DNA of 64,000 bases from Hydrogenophaga sp. Root209 (GCF_001428625.1 NZ_LMIE01000022.1:125042-189041), one strand, 5' to 3'. Positions 29,739 through 40,016 are shown, numbered from the stretch's first letter. Numbers and translations are program-made. Notes: a model not told the origin generated them from the sequence alone.

Positions 29739-30164
29739 TCAGGCAGCGAACGGCATGCGCTCGCCGGTGGCGAGCTGGCGCCATCCCATCCATTGCAGTT
29801 CGGCCAGCACGAACACCACCACCGTCTGCACCAGCAGGTAGGCCATGCCCAGTGGGGTGGGATTGAGCGCAGCGCCGAACGCCAGCCACAGGCAGCCGAG
29901 TGCCCAGGCGAAATTGAGCAACACGATCAACATCAGCGGCCCGCGCGGGGGCGCAGCGTGCAGCGCCAGCCAGCCGGCCAGCGCCACGAACGCGAAGATC
30001 GCCACACCCGAGGTTTGCAACAGCGCCTCAGGCAGGCCGAACCAGGTCGAGAGCGTGGACGCCAGAAGCAGGTGCAGCACGCCGGTGCCGGCGCCCGACA
30101 AGGCATCGAATGCGAGCACGCGGCGCAGCACAGTGGGCGAAGAGAGTTGAGAGGTGATGGACAT
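29739..30164 (-). CDS. Small integral membrane protein of unknown function
   Basis: A 141-residue protein with four predicted transmembrane helices (around 15-35, 45-68, 72-95 and 100-122, including GVAIFAFVALAGWLALHA). No family was recognised. AAGGAG upstream of the ATG at 30164 fixes the start; an extended frame upstream runs into the regulatory region. It is divergent from a helix-turn-helix regulator gene across a gap containing a perfect dyad, so it is a likely target of that regulator. Confidence 0.75.
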   Translation of the reverse strand: MSITSQLSSPTVLRRVLAFDALSGAGTGVLHLLLASTLSTWFGLPEALLQTSGVAIFAFVALAGWLALHAAPPRGPLMLIVLLNFAWALGCLWLAFGAALNPTPLGMAYLLVQTVVVFVLAELQWMGWRQLATGERMPFAA

Positions 30165-30225
30165 GGAAGCACTCCTTGCGGGGTTGAAGAGGCCTTCATC
30201 GTGGACATGGTCGCGCACCGCGTCG

Positions 30226-30242
30226 ATGACCTCACAGGTCAT
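30226..30242. promoter_or_regulatory. Perfect 17-bp dyad between divergent genes
   Basis: ATGACCT-CAC-AGGTCAT is a perfect inverted repeat with seven-base arms in the 104-base gap between the membrane-protein gene and the regulator gene, 26 bases before the regulator start. Its symmetry and position make it the probable binding site of that regulator. Confidence 0.6.
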
Positions 30243-30268
30243 GGAAGCGGCAACTGGAGCGGCCTAAC

Positions 30269-31108
30269 ATGGCGGCCATGGAAACCTCTGCCCTCCCCCA
30301 CCGCAGCGCCCCTCCCTCCACATTCGGTGAACACCTGCGCCACTGGCGCCAGCGCCGACGCTTCAGCCAGATGGACCTGGCGCACGTGGCGGAGGTCTCC
30401 ACGCGCCACCTGAGCTGCGTGGAAACCGGTCGTGCCAGCCCGAGCCGCGAGATGGTGCTGCGCCTGGTGGAGCGGCTGGACGTGCCGCTGCGCGAGCGCA
30501 ACGCGTGGCTGGTGGCGGCGGGCTTTGCGCCCATGTACCGCGCGCGCCCACTGGACGACCCCGAGATGGCCTCGGCCCGCGCAGCGGTTCAGCGCATCCT
30601 CGAATGCCACGAGCCCTGCCCCGCGCTGGCCATGGACCGCCACTGGAATCTGCTGATGCACAACCGCCTTGTGCCGATGCTCATGGCGGGGGCCGCGCCC
30701 GAGTTGCTGCAAGGCCCGGTGAATGTGCTGCGACTGAGCCTGCACCCGCAGGGCCTGGCACCGCGCATCGCCAACCTGCGGCAGTGGCGCGAGCACCTGT
30801 TCGAGCGTTTGCGCCAGCAGATCCGGGCCACCGGCGACGCGGTGCTGGCCGCGCTGCTGGAAGAACTCAAGGGCTACCCCGATGCCTTGGGCACGGAACA
30901 CGTGGCCTTGCCTGGCGAACACCCGGGTGTGCTGATGCCGTTCCAGTTCCACACCGCGCACGGCGTGCTGCAGCTGGTGAGCACCACCACCGTGTTCGGC
31001 TCGCCGGTGGACATCACCTTGCAGGAGCTCGCGCTCGAGACGTTTTTCCCGGCGGACGAAGCCACGGCAGCCGTGCTGCGCGGGCTGCTGGCTTCAACGA
31101 CGGCCTGA
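30269..31108 (+). CDS. Helix-turn-helix regulator with MmyB-like ligand domain
   Basis: A 279-residue protein with an N-terminal XRE-type helix-turn-helix (about 19-73, FSQMDLAHVAEVSTRHLSCVE) and a C-terminal PAS-like ligand domain of the MmyB/MLTR type (about 100-270, containing ALAMDRHWNLLMHN). MmyB-like regulators commonly repress or activate a divergent neighbour in response to a small hydrophobic ligand. GGAG ten bases upstream supports 30269; a second ATG three codons later is possible. It converges on mrpG with 11 bases between the stops. Confidence 0.9.
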   Translation: MAAMETSALPHRSAPPSTFGEHLRHWRQRRRFSQMDLAHVAEVSTRHLSCVETGRASPSREMVLRLVERLDVPLRERNAWLVAAGFAPMYRARPLDDPEMASARAAVQRILECHEPCPALAMDRHWNLLMHNRLVPMLMAGAAPELLQGPVNVLRLSLHPQGLAPRIANLRQWREHLFERLRQQIRATGDAVLAALLEELKGYPDALGTEHVALPGEHPGVLMPFQFHTAHGVLQLVSTTTVFGSPVDITLQELALETFFPADEATAAVLRGLLASTTA

Positions 31109-31119
31109 TCGGTGCCAGA

Positions 31120-31500
31120 TCAGCGTTGGGGGTCGGCGGGCGCGGCCGATTCGTGGTTCAGCGGGGGTGGAATCTCGCCACTGCCACCGGTGGACGTGCG
31201 GCGGCGGAACAGCTCGGTGCGCGCCAGCAGGATGGTGGTCACCGGCACGGTGAGCGCCAGAAAGATGATGATGAGCCAGCTGCGCAGTGCGAGCCTGTCG
31301 TCCTGCGCCGAGAAGTAGACGATGCTCGCGAGCGTGACGCACCAGGCGGCGAAGGTGAACGCGAGCGCCGGGGGGTGCATGCGCTGGAAAAAGGTCTTGA
31401 AGCGCAACACGCCCACCGCCGCCGCCAGGGTGAACACGCCGCTGAGCACCAGCAGGAGCGCCACCAGAACATCGATCCACCAGGACAGGTTGCCGCTCAT
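31120..31500 (-). CDS. mrpG: Mrp-type cation/proton antiporter subunit G
   Basis: A 126-residue membrane protein with three transmembrane helices and the MrpG/PhaG motif GVLRFKTFFQRMHPPA (about 30-45). It is the last gene of the six-gene Mrp (Mnh/Pha) operon and overlaps mrpF by ATGA. The complex exports Na+ or K+ in exchange for protons and supports alkali and salt tolerance. The C-terminal 25 residues are polar and Pro-rich. Confidence 0.9.
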   Translation of the reverse strand: MSGNLSWWIDVLVALLLVLSGVFTLAAAVGVLRFKTFFQRMHPPALAFTFAAWCVTLASIVYFSAQDDRLALRSWLIIIFLALTVPVTTILLARTELFRRRTSTGGSGEIPPPLNHESAAPADPQR

Positions 31501-31775
31501 TCGATCACCTCGCCGCGCAACAGGAACTTGGCCATGGCCGCCGAACCGATGAAGCCGAAGATGGAGATCAGCAGCGCCGCTTCGAAATACATCGAGCTGC
31601 GGTAGCGGATGGCCAGCACCATCATCATCAACATGGCGATGGTGCAGATCAGGTCCATGGCCAGCACACGGTCCTGCGCCGAGGGACCAAGGTACAGCCG
31701 CAACAGCGACAGGCCCATGGCCAGCGCGTAGCAGGACAGCGCAAAAACGATGGCGGCAAACAGCACCGGGGTCAT
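31497..31775 (-). CDS. mrpF: Mrp-type cation/proton antiporter subunit F
   Basis: A 92-residue protein with three transmembrane helices and the family signature GPSAQDRVLAMDLI (about 30-43), in which the Asp pair is conserved. Overlaps of four bases with both mrpE and mrpG show coupled translation. It is required for assembly and activity of the antiporter. Confidence 0.9.
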   Translation of the reverse strand: MTPVLFAAIVFALSCYALAMGLSLLRLYLGPSAQDRVLAMDLICTIAMLMMMVLAIRYRSSMYFEAALLISIFGFIGSAAMAKFLLRGEVIE

Positions 31776-32263
31776 TCGAATATCTCCATCAGCGGCTGCT
31801 CGTAGCGGTGTTTGATCAGGTCGATCTCGGCCTGCGCGTCGTCCAGGTCGAACATGTGAACCAGCAGCGCGCTGCGGTCCAGCGCGAGTTCGGACCAGAT
31901 GGTGCCGGGGATCACGCACATGATGGCCGCGAGCACCGCCAGGCCGTTGGGATCGCGCAGGTCCAGCGGCACCACCACGAAGCCGCCCTGGGGCACCTTG
32001 TGCGCGGGTGCCAGCGTGCCCAACAGAACGCGCCAGTTCCAGACGATCACGTCGCGCCCGACCCGGAAGAACAAACGCAGCGCCACCAGCGGGTGGCTGA
32101 AGCGCACGGGCGTGGGACGCAATGAATGCGTGAGCCAGGGCACCAGCCAGCCCAGCAGCAGGGCCAGCAACCACTGACCCAGGCCGAGCGAGTTGTTGAG
32201 CAGCAGCCACAGGGCCACCAGCGCCAGGGACAACAGCGGTGCGGGGAACAGGCGCCGCATCAT
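31772..32263 (-). CDS. mrpE: Mrp-type cation/proton antiporter subunit E
   Basis: A 163-residue membrane protein of the MrpE/MnhE family, with two N-terminal helices and the cytoplasmic part containing VIPGTIWSELALDRSALLVH. Two adjacent ATGs (32263 and 32260) are possible; the first overlaps the mrpD stop. The subunit supports assembly of the complex. Confidence 0.9.
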   Translation of the reverse strand: MMRRLFPAPLLSLALVALWLLLNNSLGLGQWLLALLLGWLVPWLTHSLRPTPVRFSHPLVALRLFFRVGRDVIVWNWRVLLGTLAPAHKVPQGGFVVVPLDLRDPNGLAVLAAIMCVIPGTIWSELALDRSALLVHMFDLDDAQAEIDLIKHRYEQPLMEIFE

Positions 32264-33963
32264 CGCGCCACCCCCGGCACAGGCAGGCCCAGCCGATCGG
32301 CGTTGGTGGGCGTGGGCAAGGGCCGCGAGCTCATCACGGCGTCGATGTAGAGGCGGGGCTGGTAGAGCGCGGCGGCCGTGGCGCTGGTGTAGCGCATCAC
32401 CGCTTCGGCACGCACGGTGAACACCACGCACAACGCGATCAACAAGGCGATCGGCAGGTACTCCACGACGCGCAGCACCGGGGGTGGGCGATCCACCGGC
32501 GCCCAGAAGAAGCGGATGCCGGTGCGCGACAACGCCAGCAGCGCCAACAGACCCGAGACGATGATGCAGGCCATGAACAACCAGCTCACGGGCGCCACCG
32601 CCGCGCCGGGCGCGTCCAGCAAGGCGGAGAGCATGGCGAACTTGCCGATGAAGCCGGAGAACGGGGGCAGGCCAGCCAGCAGGAGCGTGCAGACGATGAA
32701 GGCCAGACCGAGCAGCGCGGTGGACGCGGGGATGGCGCGCCCGACCAGCGGCACCTCGTCTTCGTCCAGATTGGCGCCGCGGGGAAGCTCCAGCTCGGCC
32801 AGGGAAAACGGCAGGTGGTCTTCTTCGTCCTCCGGCGCCTTCTCGCGTGCCGGATCGGACTGGCGCGAGCGCTCCATGAGCTCGGTCAGCAGAAAAAACG
32901 CCGCCACCGCGAAGGTGGACACCGGCAGGTAGTACAGCGCACCGGCCGTGACCGCGGGCTGTGCCAGCCCCAGCACGGCCATGAGCGTGCCGCAGGAGAT
33001 GATGACCGCAAACCCCGCCATGCGCGCCGGTCGCTGCGCGGACATCATGCCGATGGCGCCACAGGCCAGGGTGGTCAGGCCGCCCCACAGCAGCCATTCA
33101 CTGCCGAAGCCGGCCGACTCACCCGCATGGTCGGAAAACAGCAGCGTCGACAGCCGCAGCAGCACATAGATGCCGACCTTGGTGAGCAAGGCGAACACCG
33201 CGGCCGACGGCGCGCTGGCACTCGCGTACGCGGGCACGAGCCAGAAGTTCATCGGCCACATCGCCGCCTTGGCCAGAAAGGCCGCGGCGAGGATGGCACA
33301 GCCCGCGTGCAGCAAGGCCCGGTCGGCGTCGGGCACCTCGGGAATTCGCGCGGCCAGGTCGGCCATGTTGAGCGTGCCCGACACGCCGTAGATCAGGGCG
33401 GCACCCACGAGGAACAGCGAAGACGCGGCCAGGTTGATGGCGATGTAGTGCAGTCCGGCCTTCACGCGAGCCGGCCCGGAGCCGTGCAGCAGCAGACCGT
33501 AGGAGGCGGCGAGCATGACCTCGAAGAACACGAACAGGTTGAAAAGATCGCCGGTGAGGAAGGCACCGTTGAGGCCCATGATCTGGATCTGGAACAGCGG
33601 GTGGAAATGCGCACCCGCCTTGTGCCAGCGCGCCAGCGAGAACAGCAGGGCCATCAGGGCCACCAGCGCCGTCATCACCAGCATCAGGGCCGAGAGCCGG
33701 TCCAGCACGAGCACGATGCCGTAGGGCACGTCCCAGTTGGACGGCAGGTAGATGCCGAAGGCGCTGGGCTCGTCGCCGGCCTTGACCCAGAAGACCAGCA
33801 GCACCGCCACGCAGAGGTTGGCGGCGGTGGCCAGCAGGCCCAGCGTGGCCTTGGTGCGGTGCCGGCGCTCGCTCACGAACATGAGCAGACAGGCCGCCAG
33901 CAGCGGCAGCAGTATGGGAGCCACCATCAGGTGCGGCATGAGGGCCTGGGCCAAAGCCGTCAT
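32260..33963 (-). CDS. mrpD: Mrp-type cation/proton antiporter subunit D
   Basis: A 567-residue polytopic protein homologous to proton-pumping Nuo subunits. FFEVM places the conserved membrane Glu at residue 148, and FLAKAAMWPMNFWL carries the conserved Lys. Both are needed for proton movement in this family. A hydrophilic charged insertion (about residues 365-390, DPAREKAPEDEEDH) interrupts the membrane region and is longer than in Bacillus MrpD. It overlaps mrpC and mrpE by four bases. Confidence 0.92.
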   Translation of the reverse strand: MTALAQALMPHLMVAPILLPLLAACLLMFVSERRHRTKATLGLLATAANLCVAVLLVFWVKAGDEPSAFGIYLPSNWDVPYGIVLVLDRLSALMLVMTALVALMALLFSLARWHKAGAHFHPLFQIQIMGLNGAFLTGDLFNLFVFFEVMLAASYGLLLHGSGPARVKAGLHYIAINLAASSLFLVGAALIYGVSGTLNMADLAARIPEVPDADRALLHAGCAILAAAFLAKAAMWPMNFWLVPAYASASAPSAAVFALLTKVGIYVLLRLSTLLFSDHAGESAGFGSEWLLWGGLTTLACGAIGMMSAQRPARMAGFAVIISCGTLMAVLGLAQPAVTAGALYYLPVSTFAVAAFFLLTELMERSRQSDPAREKAPEDEEDHLPFSLAELELPRGANLDEDEVPLVGRAIPASTALLGLAFIVCTLLLAGLPPFSGFIGKFAMLSALLDAPGAAVAPVSWLFMACIIVSGLLALLALSRTGIRFFWAPVDRPPPVLRVVEYLPIALLIALCVVFTVRAEAVMRYTSATAAALYQPRLYIDAVMSSRPLPTPTNADRLGLPVPGVAR

Positions 33964-34304
33964 TCGCCATCCTCCTGACCGTCCACATGGTCATTGCCGG
34001 AGAAGCCCCGCTGGGCCAGCATCACCACCAGGAACAGCGCGGTCATGGCAAAGCCGATCACGATGGCGGTGAGCACCAGGGCCTGCGGCATGGGGTCGTC
34101 GTAGAACTCGAACGTGGGCGGAAACCCGGCCACCAGGATCGGCTCGCTGTCCACCGAGAGCCGCCCCATGCTGAAGATGAACAGGTTCACGCCATAGCCC
34201 AGCAGCGCCAGGCCCATGATCACCTGGAAGGTGCGGGGGCGCAGCATGAGCCACACGCCGCAGGTGGTTAGCACACCAATGGCCAGCGCCAGCACGATTT
34301 CCAT
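33960..34304 (-). CDS. mrpC: Mrp-type cation/proton antiporter subunit C
   Basis: A 114-residue protein with three transmembrane helices, homologous to NuoK (GLALLGYGVNLFIFSMGRL, about 31-49). The ATG shares one base with the stop of the mrpA gene (TGATGG). It is part of the membrane core of the antiporter. Confidence 0.92.
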   Translation of the reverse strand: MEIVLALAIGVLTTCGVWLMLRPRTFQVIMGLALLGYGVNLFIFSMGRLSVDSEPILVAGFPPTFEFYDDPMPQALVLTAIVIGFAMTALFLVVMLAQRGFSGNDHVDGQEDGE

Positions 34305-37255
34305 CAGAGGTCTCCCTGGATTTGTCCACCGGCACCCCGGGCGTCGGTGCTCACGCGGCGGTGGCCGCGCACCGACTGGTGGCCCAGCGCCGTGAGGATG
34401 AGCAGCGTGGCGCCCACCACCAGGGTGAACACGCCGATGTCATAAAAGAGCGCACTGGCCACGTGGATCTCGCCCAGCAGCGGGAGATCGAGGTGGGCGG
34501 TGTGCGTGGTGAGGAAGGGATAGCCGAAGAAGAGCGAGCCCAGGCCGGTGGCGGTGGCCAGCAGCAGGCCGGCCGCAATCCAGCGCACGGGCCGCAGGCT
34601 GATGTTGGCCTCGACCCACTGGGTGCCCGAGACGATGTACTGCAGGATGAACGCGGTCGAGAGCACCAGCCCGGCCACGAAGCCACCCCCCGGCTCGTTG
34701 TGCCCGCGCATGAAAAGGTACACACCGATGACGGCTGCGATCGGCAGGATCAGCCGCACCAGCACGGCGGGCACCAACAGGTAACCGCGTGCGGTGTCGG
34801 TGGCGGTCTGTGCATTCACGAGATCGGTCATCAGGTCGGGGGGCAGGGCCCGCTGCTGCGGCGGCAGGTCCATGCTCTCGGGCGCGGGCCGGAAGCGCCT
34901 GAGCAGCGCATACACCGTGAGCGCCACGGTGCCCAGCACAGCGATTTCGCCCAGCGTGTCGAAGCCGCGGAAGTCCACCAGCATCACGTTGACCACGTTG
35001 GTGCCGCCGCCCTCGGGCATGGCGCGTTCCAGGAAGAACGGAGAGATGCTCTGCGGGAAGTCGCGCATCATCAACGCATACGACAGCGCCGCCATGCCGC
35101 TGCCGGCGGTCAGCGCCACGGCCAGATCACGCCCGCGCCGCGCACTGGTGCGCAAGCGCTTGTGCAGCGGTTGCCTGCGATCGACTTCTTCGAACCGTTT
35201 GGGCAGCCAGCGAAGACCCAGCAGGATCAGCACCGTGGTCACGGCCTCCACGGAGAGCTGCGTCAAGGCCAGGTCGGGCGCGGAGAACCAGGCGAAGGTG
35301 ACCACCGTGACCAGACCGGCCACGCTCATGAGGGCCAGCGCCGTCAGCCGGTGGTACTTGGCCTGCCACGACGCACCGATGGCGCTGCCGATGCCCACCA
35401 GCCAGAGCAGCGCAAACATGGGCGAGAACGGCAACACACGCCGCTCACCCGCGAGCCAGGTCGACCCGCCGACGCCACGCAAGGTCGCGAACGCAGCCAG
35501 CAAGGTGACCAGCACCAACAGCAGCAGCTGGGTCTGCAGGCGCCGTGTGCCCAGCACGCGCTGCAGGTAGCGGCTGGCACCGGTGATGAACGCCAGGGTG
35601 CTTTCAAACACGCGTTTGCCACTGACCCAGCTGAGCACCGGCGTGCGCTTGATGCGCCCCGTCTGCAGCGGCCGGCGCAGCAACACGAAGAGCACGATGC
35701 CTCCGGCCAGCGCAAGGAAACTCATCCACAGCGGCAGGTTGAAGCCGTGCCACACCGCCAGATCGAAGGGGGGCAATTCCCCACCCACCACCGGCGTGGC
35801 CGCGGTGGAGAGGATGTCCTGGATGGACCACTGCGGCAGCACGCCCACCACCAGGCAAGCGAGCACCAGCAGTTCGACCGGCACGCGCATCCAGTGCGGC
35901 GGCTCGTGTGGCGTGCGCGGCAGCGCGTGGCAGGTGTCGGGGCCAAAAAACACGTTGACGGTGAAGCGCAGCGAATACGCCACGCTGAAGGCACCGGCCA
36001 CCACCGCGGCCACCGGCAGCAGGCTGTCGAACCAGGGTGCGGCGTTGACGAACACCGCTTCGGTGAAGAACATTTCCTTGGAGATGAAGCCGTTGAGCAA
36101 GGGCACGCCCGCCATCGCCGCTCCGGCCACCATGGTGAGCGTGGCGGTGATGGGCATGTAGCGCCAGAGGCCACTCAGGCGGCGCATGTCGCGTGTGCCG
36201 GTCTCGTGGTCGATGATGCCGACCGCCATGAACAGCGAGGCCTTGAAGGTGGCGTGGTTGATGATGTGGAACACCGCCGCCACGGCGGCCAGCGGACTGT
36301 TGAGTCCCAGCAGCGTGGTGATGAGCCCCAGGTGCGAAATGGTCGAGTAGGCGAGCAGGCTCTTGAGGTCGTTCTGGAAGATGGCCGCGAAACCACCGAT
36401 GAGCAGGGTGATGAGGCCTGAGCCGGTCACGATCCAGAACCACTCGTCGGTGCCGGCCAGCACCGGCCACAACCGCGCCAGCAGGAACACCCCGGCCTTG
36501 ACCATGGTGGCCGAGTGCAGGTAGGCCGACACCGGCGTGGGTGCGGCCATGGCATGAGGCAACCAGAAATGAAACGGGAACTGCGCGCTCTTGGTCAGCG
36601 CCCCCAGCAGGATCAGCACCAGCGATGTGCTGTAGAGCGGATGGGCACGGATCACATCGCCCGCGCGCAGCACCACGTCCAGGTCGTAGCTGCCCACGAT
36701 GTCGCCGAGCACCAGCACGCCGGCCAGCAGGCACAGGCCGCCGGTGCCGGTGACGGTCAGCGCCATGCGGGCGCCGCGCCGCGCGTCGCTGCGGTGGTGC
36801 CAGTAGCCGATGAGCAGAAACGAGAACAGGCTGGTCAGCTCCCAGAACGCCACCAACTGGATCAGGTTGCCCGAAAGCACCACGCCGCTCATGGAGCCCA
36901 TGAACGCCAACAGCAGCGAGAAGAAGCGCGGCACCGGGTCGGTGGGCGACATGTAGTAACGCGCGTACAGCACCACCAGCGCGCCAATGCCCAGCACGAG
37001 CATGGAGAACATCCACGCGAACCCGTCCACGCGAAACACGAGATTCAAGCCCAGCGAAGGCAGCCAGATGATCTCTTCGCGAATCACCGCACCGGACGAG
37101 ACCTCGGGAAACAGCAAAGCGACCTGCACCGCGCAGAACAGCGCGATGACACCGGCCAACGTGGACTCGGTGTTTCGAGCGTTCGAGGGCAGCAGAGCGG
37201 CAACGAGACTGCCCACGAAAGGCAGGAGGACGAGGCTGTAGAGCGGCAGGGTCAT
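34304..37255 (-). CDS. mrpA: Mrp-type cation/proton antiporter subunit A fused to subunit B
   Basis: A 983-residue membrane protein. Its first two thirds are MrpA, a NuoL homologue, with Glu139 in AFWELTSLFSF and Lys222 in ALTKSAQFPFHFWLPHA, matching essential Glu140 and Lys223 of Bacillus MrpA. A DUF4040-type segment follows, and the C-terminal part (about 830-965, including GHNEPGGGFVAGLVLSTA) is MrpB. Fused A-B subunits are the rule in Proteobacteria (PhaAB), giving a six-gene rather than seven-gene operon. It is the first gene, so the promoter lies in 37256-37297, next to the acnB terminator. Confidence 0.94.
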   Translation of the reverse strand: MTLPLYSLVLLPFVGSLVAALLPSNARNTESTLAGVIALFCAVQVALLFPEVSSGAVIREEIIWLPSLGLNLVFRVDGFAWMFSMLVLGIGALVVLYARYYMSPTDPVPRFFSLLLAFMGSMSGVVLSGNLIQLVAFWELTSLFSFLLIGYWHHRSDARRGARMALTVTGTGGLCLLAGVLVLGDIVGSYDLDVVLRAGDVIRAHPLYSTSLVLILLGALTKSAQFPFHFWLPHAMAAPTPVSAYLHSATMVKAGVFLLARLWPVLAGTDEWFWIVTGSGLITLLIGGFAAIFQNDLKSLLAYSTISHLGLITTLLGLNSPLAAVAAVFHIINHATFKASLFMAVGIIDHETGTRDMRRLSGLWRYMPITATLTMVAGAAMAGVPLLNGFISKEMFFTEAVFVNAAPWFDSLLPVAAVVAGAFSVAYSLRFTVNVFFGPDTCHALPRTPHEPPHWMRVPVELLVLACLVVGVLPQWSIQDILSTAATPVVGGELPPFDLAVWHGFNLPLWMSFLALAGGIVLFVLLRRPLQTGRIKRTPVLSWVSGKRVFESTLAFITGASRYLQRVLGTRRLQTQLLLLVLVTLLAAFATLRGVGGSTWLAGERRVLPFSPMFALLWLVGIGSAIGASWQAKYHRLTALALMSVAGLVTVVTFAWFSAPDLALTQLSVEAVTTVLILLGLRWLPKRFEEVDRRQPLHKRLRTSARRGRDLAVALTAGSGMAALSYALMMRDFPQSISPFFLERAMPEGGGTNVVNVMLVDFRGFDTLGEIAVLGTVALTVYALLRRFRPAPESMDLPPQQRALPPDLMTDLVNAQTATDTARGYLLVPAVLVRLILPIAAVIGVYLFMRGHNEPGGGFVAGLVLSTAFILQYIVSGTQWVEANISLRPVRWIAAGLLLATATGLGSLFFGYPFLTTHTAHLDLPLLGEIHVASALFYDIGVFTLVVGATLLILTALGHQSVRGHRRVSTDARGAGGQIQGDL

Positions 37256-37297
37256 GTGGCTTTGAGTCTATCGGCTGCTCAAGGCAAGACGTGGCGC

Positions 37298-37321
37298 AAA
37301 AAAAAGCGGCCCGCAGGCCGC
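37298..37321 (-). terminator. Intrinsic terminator of acnB
   Basis: On the minus strand, downstream of acnB, GCGGCC-TGCG-GGCCGC is followed by eight T. It lies in the 91-base gap between acnB and mrpA and should stop read-through into the antiporter operon. Confidence 0.9.
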
Positions 37322-37346
37322 CTTTTCTTCATGCCGTTGCAGCGGC

Positions 37347-39950
37347 TCAGGCGGTGACACCTTTGGCCGTGTCGGCGTACTCCGAGATCTGGTCGAAGTT
37401 CAGGTACTTGTAGATCTGGCTGCCGTCCTTGTTGATCACGCCCATGTCGGCCTGGTACTCGGCCACGGTGGGGATGCGACCCAGCTTGGACGCAATGGCC
37501 GCCAGCTCGGCCGAGGCCAGGTACACGTTGGTGTTCTTGCCCAGGCGGTTGGGGAAGTTGCGGGTGGAGGTGGAGACCACAGTGGCGCCTTCGCGCACCT
37601 GCGCCTGGTTGCCCATGCACAGCGAGCAGCCCGGCATTTCGGTGCGCGCACCGGCGGTGCCGAACACGCCGTAATGGCCTTCCTTGGTCAGCTCGGCCGC
37701 GTCCATCTTGGTGGGCGGCGCAATCCACAGCTTCACCGGGATGTCGCGCTTGCCTTCGAGCAGCTTGGACGCGGCACGGAAGTGACCGATGTTGGTCATG
37801 CACGAACCGATGAACACCTCGTCGATCTTCACACCGGCCACATCGCTCAGCAGCTTGGCGTCGTCCGGATCGTTCGGGCAGCACAGCACGGGCTCGTTGA
37901 GATCGGCCAGGTCGATCTCGATCACGGCGGCGTACTCGGCGTCCTTGTCGGCTTCGAGCAGGCTCGGGTTGGCCAGCCAGGCTTCGACTTTCTCGATGCG
38001 GCGCGCCAGCGTGCGGGCATCGGCATAACCGTCGGCGATCATGTTTTTCATCAGCACCACGTTGCTGGTGAGGTATTCCTTGATCGGCTCGGGGTTGAGC
38101 TTGACCGTGCAGCCAGCGGCGGAACGCTCGGCCGAGGCGTCGGAGAGTTCAAACGCCTGCTCCACCTTCAGATCAGGCAAGCCTTCAATTTCGAGGATGC
38201 GGCCGGAGAACACGTTCTTCTTGCCGGCCTTGGCCACGGTCAGCAGACCGGCCCGGATGGCGTACAGCGGGATCGCGTGCACCAGATCGCGCAGCGTGAT
38301 GCCGGGCTGCATCTGGCCCTTGAAGCGCACCAGCACGGATTCAGGCATGTCCAGCGGCATCACGCCGGTAGCCGCACCAAACGCCACCAGGCCGGAGCCG
38401 GCGGGGAAGCTGATGCCGATGGGGAAACGGGTGTGCGAGTCGCCGCCGGTGCCCACGGTGTCGGGCAGCAGCAGGCGGTTGAGCCAGCTGTGGATCACGC
38501 CGTCACCGGGGCGCAGGGACACGCCGCCGCGGTTGCTGATGAAGGCGGGCAGTTCGCGGTGGGTCTTCACGTCCACCGGCTTGGGATACGCCGCGGTGTG
38601 GCAGAAGGACTGCATCACCAGATCGGCGCTGAAGCCCAGGCAGGCCAGGTCCTTCAGCTCGTCGCGCGTCATGGGGCCGGTGGTGTCCTGGCTGCCCACG
38701 GTGGTCATCTTCGGCTCGCAGTAGGTGCCCGGGCGCACGCCCTGGCCTTCGGGCAAACCGACCGCGCGGCCCACCATCTTTTGCGCCAGCGTGAAGCCGG
38801 CCTTGGTCGCCACGGGGGTGGTCGGCAGACGGAACAGCGTGGAGGCCGGCAGGCCCAGGAACTCACGCGCCTTGGCGGTGAGCGAGCGACCGATGATCAG
38901 GTTGATGCGGCCGCCGGCGCGCACTTCGTCGAACAACACGTCGCTGCGCAGCTGGAACTCCACCACCGTGGCGCCCCCCTTGGTGATCTTGCCGTCGTAG
39001 GGGTGGATGTCGATCACGTCGCCCATCTCGAGCTTGCTCACATCGACCTCGATCGGCAGCGCGCCCGAGTCTTCCTGCGTGTTGAAGAAGATCGGCGCGA
39101 TCTTGCCGCCGAGCGTGACGCCACCGAAACGCTTGTTCGGCACGAAGGGAATGTCCTGGCCGGTGGCCCAGATCACGCTGTTGGTGGCCGATTTGCGCGA
39201 AGAGCCGGTACCGACCACATCGCCCACGTAGGCGACGAGGTGGCCGTTCTTCTTGAGGTTTTCGATGAACTGCATCGGGCCGCGCTTGCCGTCTTCCTCG
39301 GGCTTGAAGGCAGCGTCAGGCCGTGTGTTCTTGAGCATCGCCAGTGTGTGCAGCGGGATGTCCGGGCGGCTCCAGGCGTCGGGGGCGGGCGAGAGGTCGT
39401 CGGTGTTGGTCTCGCCGGGCACCTTGAACACGGTCACGGTGATCAACTTCGGCACTTCGGGGCGCGTGGTGAACCACTCGGCGTTGGCCCAGCTCTCGAT
39501 CACTTCCTTCGCCTTGGCGTTGCCGGCCTTGGCCTTCTCGGCCACGTCGTTGAAGAAGTCGAACATCAGCAGCGTCTTCTTCAGGCCTTCTGCCGCCACC
39601 GCGGCCACATCGGCCTGGTCAAGCAGGTCGATCAGCGGGTGCACGTTGTAGCCACCCACCATGGTGCCCAGCAACTCGGTGGCCTTGGCCTTGGAGACCA
39701 GTCCCACGGCGATGTCGCCGTGCGCCACGGCGGCCAGGAAGCTGGCCTTGACCTTGGCGGCGTCGTCCACACCAGGAGGCACACGGTGCGTGAGCAGGTC
39801 CAGCAGGAAGGCATCTTCCCCCGCGGGCGGCGCCTTGACCAGTTCGATCAGGTCAGCGACCTGCTTCGCATCCAGCGGCAATGGTGGAATGCCCAGTGCC
39901 GCGCGTTCGGCGGTGTGGGCGCGGTAGTCGGTGAGGAAGGTGGTGGACAT
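37347..39950 (-). CDS. acnB: Bifunctional aconitate hydratase 2 / 2-methylisocitrate dehydratase
   Basis: An 867-residue AcnB-type aconitase, the usual length. It has the AcnB-specific N-terminal HEAT-like domain (about 1-160), the swivel domain (about 165-375, [17 protein letters not shown]) and the catalytic domains with cluster cysteines in [13 protein letters not shown] and CSLCMGNQA. It is the main TCA aconitase in Proteobacteria and can also act on 2-methylaconitate. GGAG precedes the ATG at 39950. It follows the CitE-like gene and mdh in the same direction, which are probably co-transcribed. Confidence 0.97.
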   Translation of the reverse strand: MSTTFLTDYRAHTAERAALGIPPLPLDAKQVADLIELVKAPPAGEDAFLLDLLTHRVPPGVDDAAKVKASFLAAVAHGDIAVGLVSKAKATELLGTMVGGYNVHPLIDLLDQADVAAVAAEGLKKTLLMFDFFNDVAEKAKAGNAKAKEVIESWANAEWFTTRPEVPKLITVTVFKVPGETNTDDLSPAPDAWSRPDIPLHTLAMLKNTRPDAAFKPEEDGKRGPMQFIENLKKNGHLVAYVGDVVGTGSSRKSATNSVIWATGQDIPFVPNKRFGGVTLGGKIAPIFFNTQEDSGALPIEVDVSKLEMGDVIDIHPYDGKITKGGATVVEFQLRSDVLFDEVRAGGRINLIIGRSLTAKAREFLGLPASTLFRLPTTPVATKAGFTLAQKMVGRAVGLPEGQGVRPGTYCEPKMTTVGSQDTTGPMTRDELKDLACLGFSADLVMQSFCHTAAYPKPVDVKTHRELPAFISNRGGVSLRPGDGVIHSWLNRLLLPDTVGTGGDSHTRFPIGISFPAGSGLVAFGAATGVMPLDMPESVLVRFKGQMQPGITLRDLVHAIPLYAIRAGLLTVAKAGKKNVFSGRILEIEGLPDLKVEQAFELSDASAERSAAGCTVKLNPEPIKEYLTSNVVLMKNMIADGYADARTLARRIEKVEAWLANPSLLEADKDAEYAAVIEIDLADLNEPVLCCPNDPDDAKLLSDVAGVKIDEVFIGSCMTNIGHFRAASKLLEGKRDIPVKLWIAPPTKMDAAELTKEGHYGVFGTAGARTEMPGCSLCMGNQAQVREGATVVSTSTRNFPNRLGKNTNVYLASAELAAIASKLGRIPTVAEYQADMGVINKDGSQIYKYLNFDQISEYADTAKGVTA

Positions 39951-40016
39951 GGCGATCTCCAGAGGGAAGTGGTGTGCGTGGGGGTCGGAAAACAGATGAA
40001 AACAGGGCAAGCAAGC

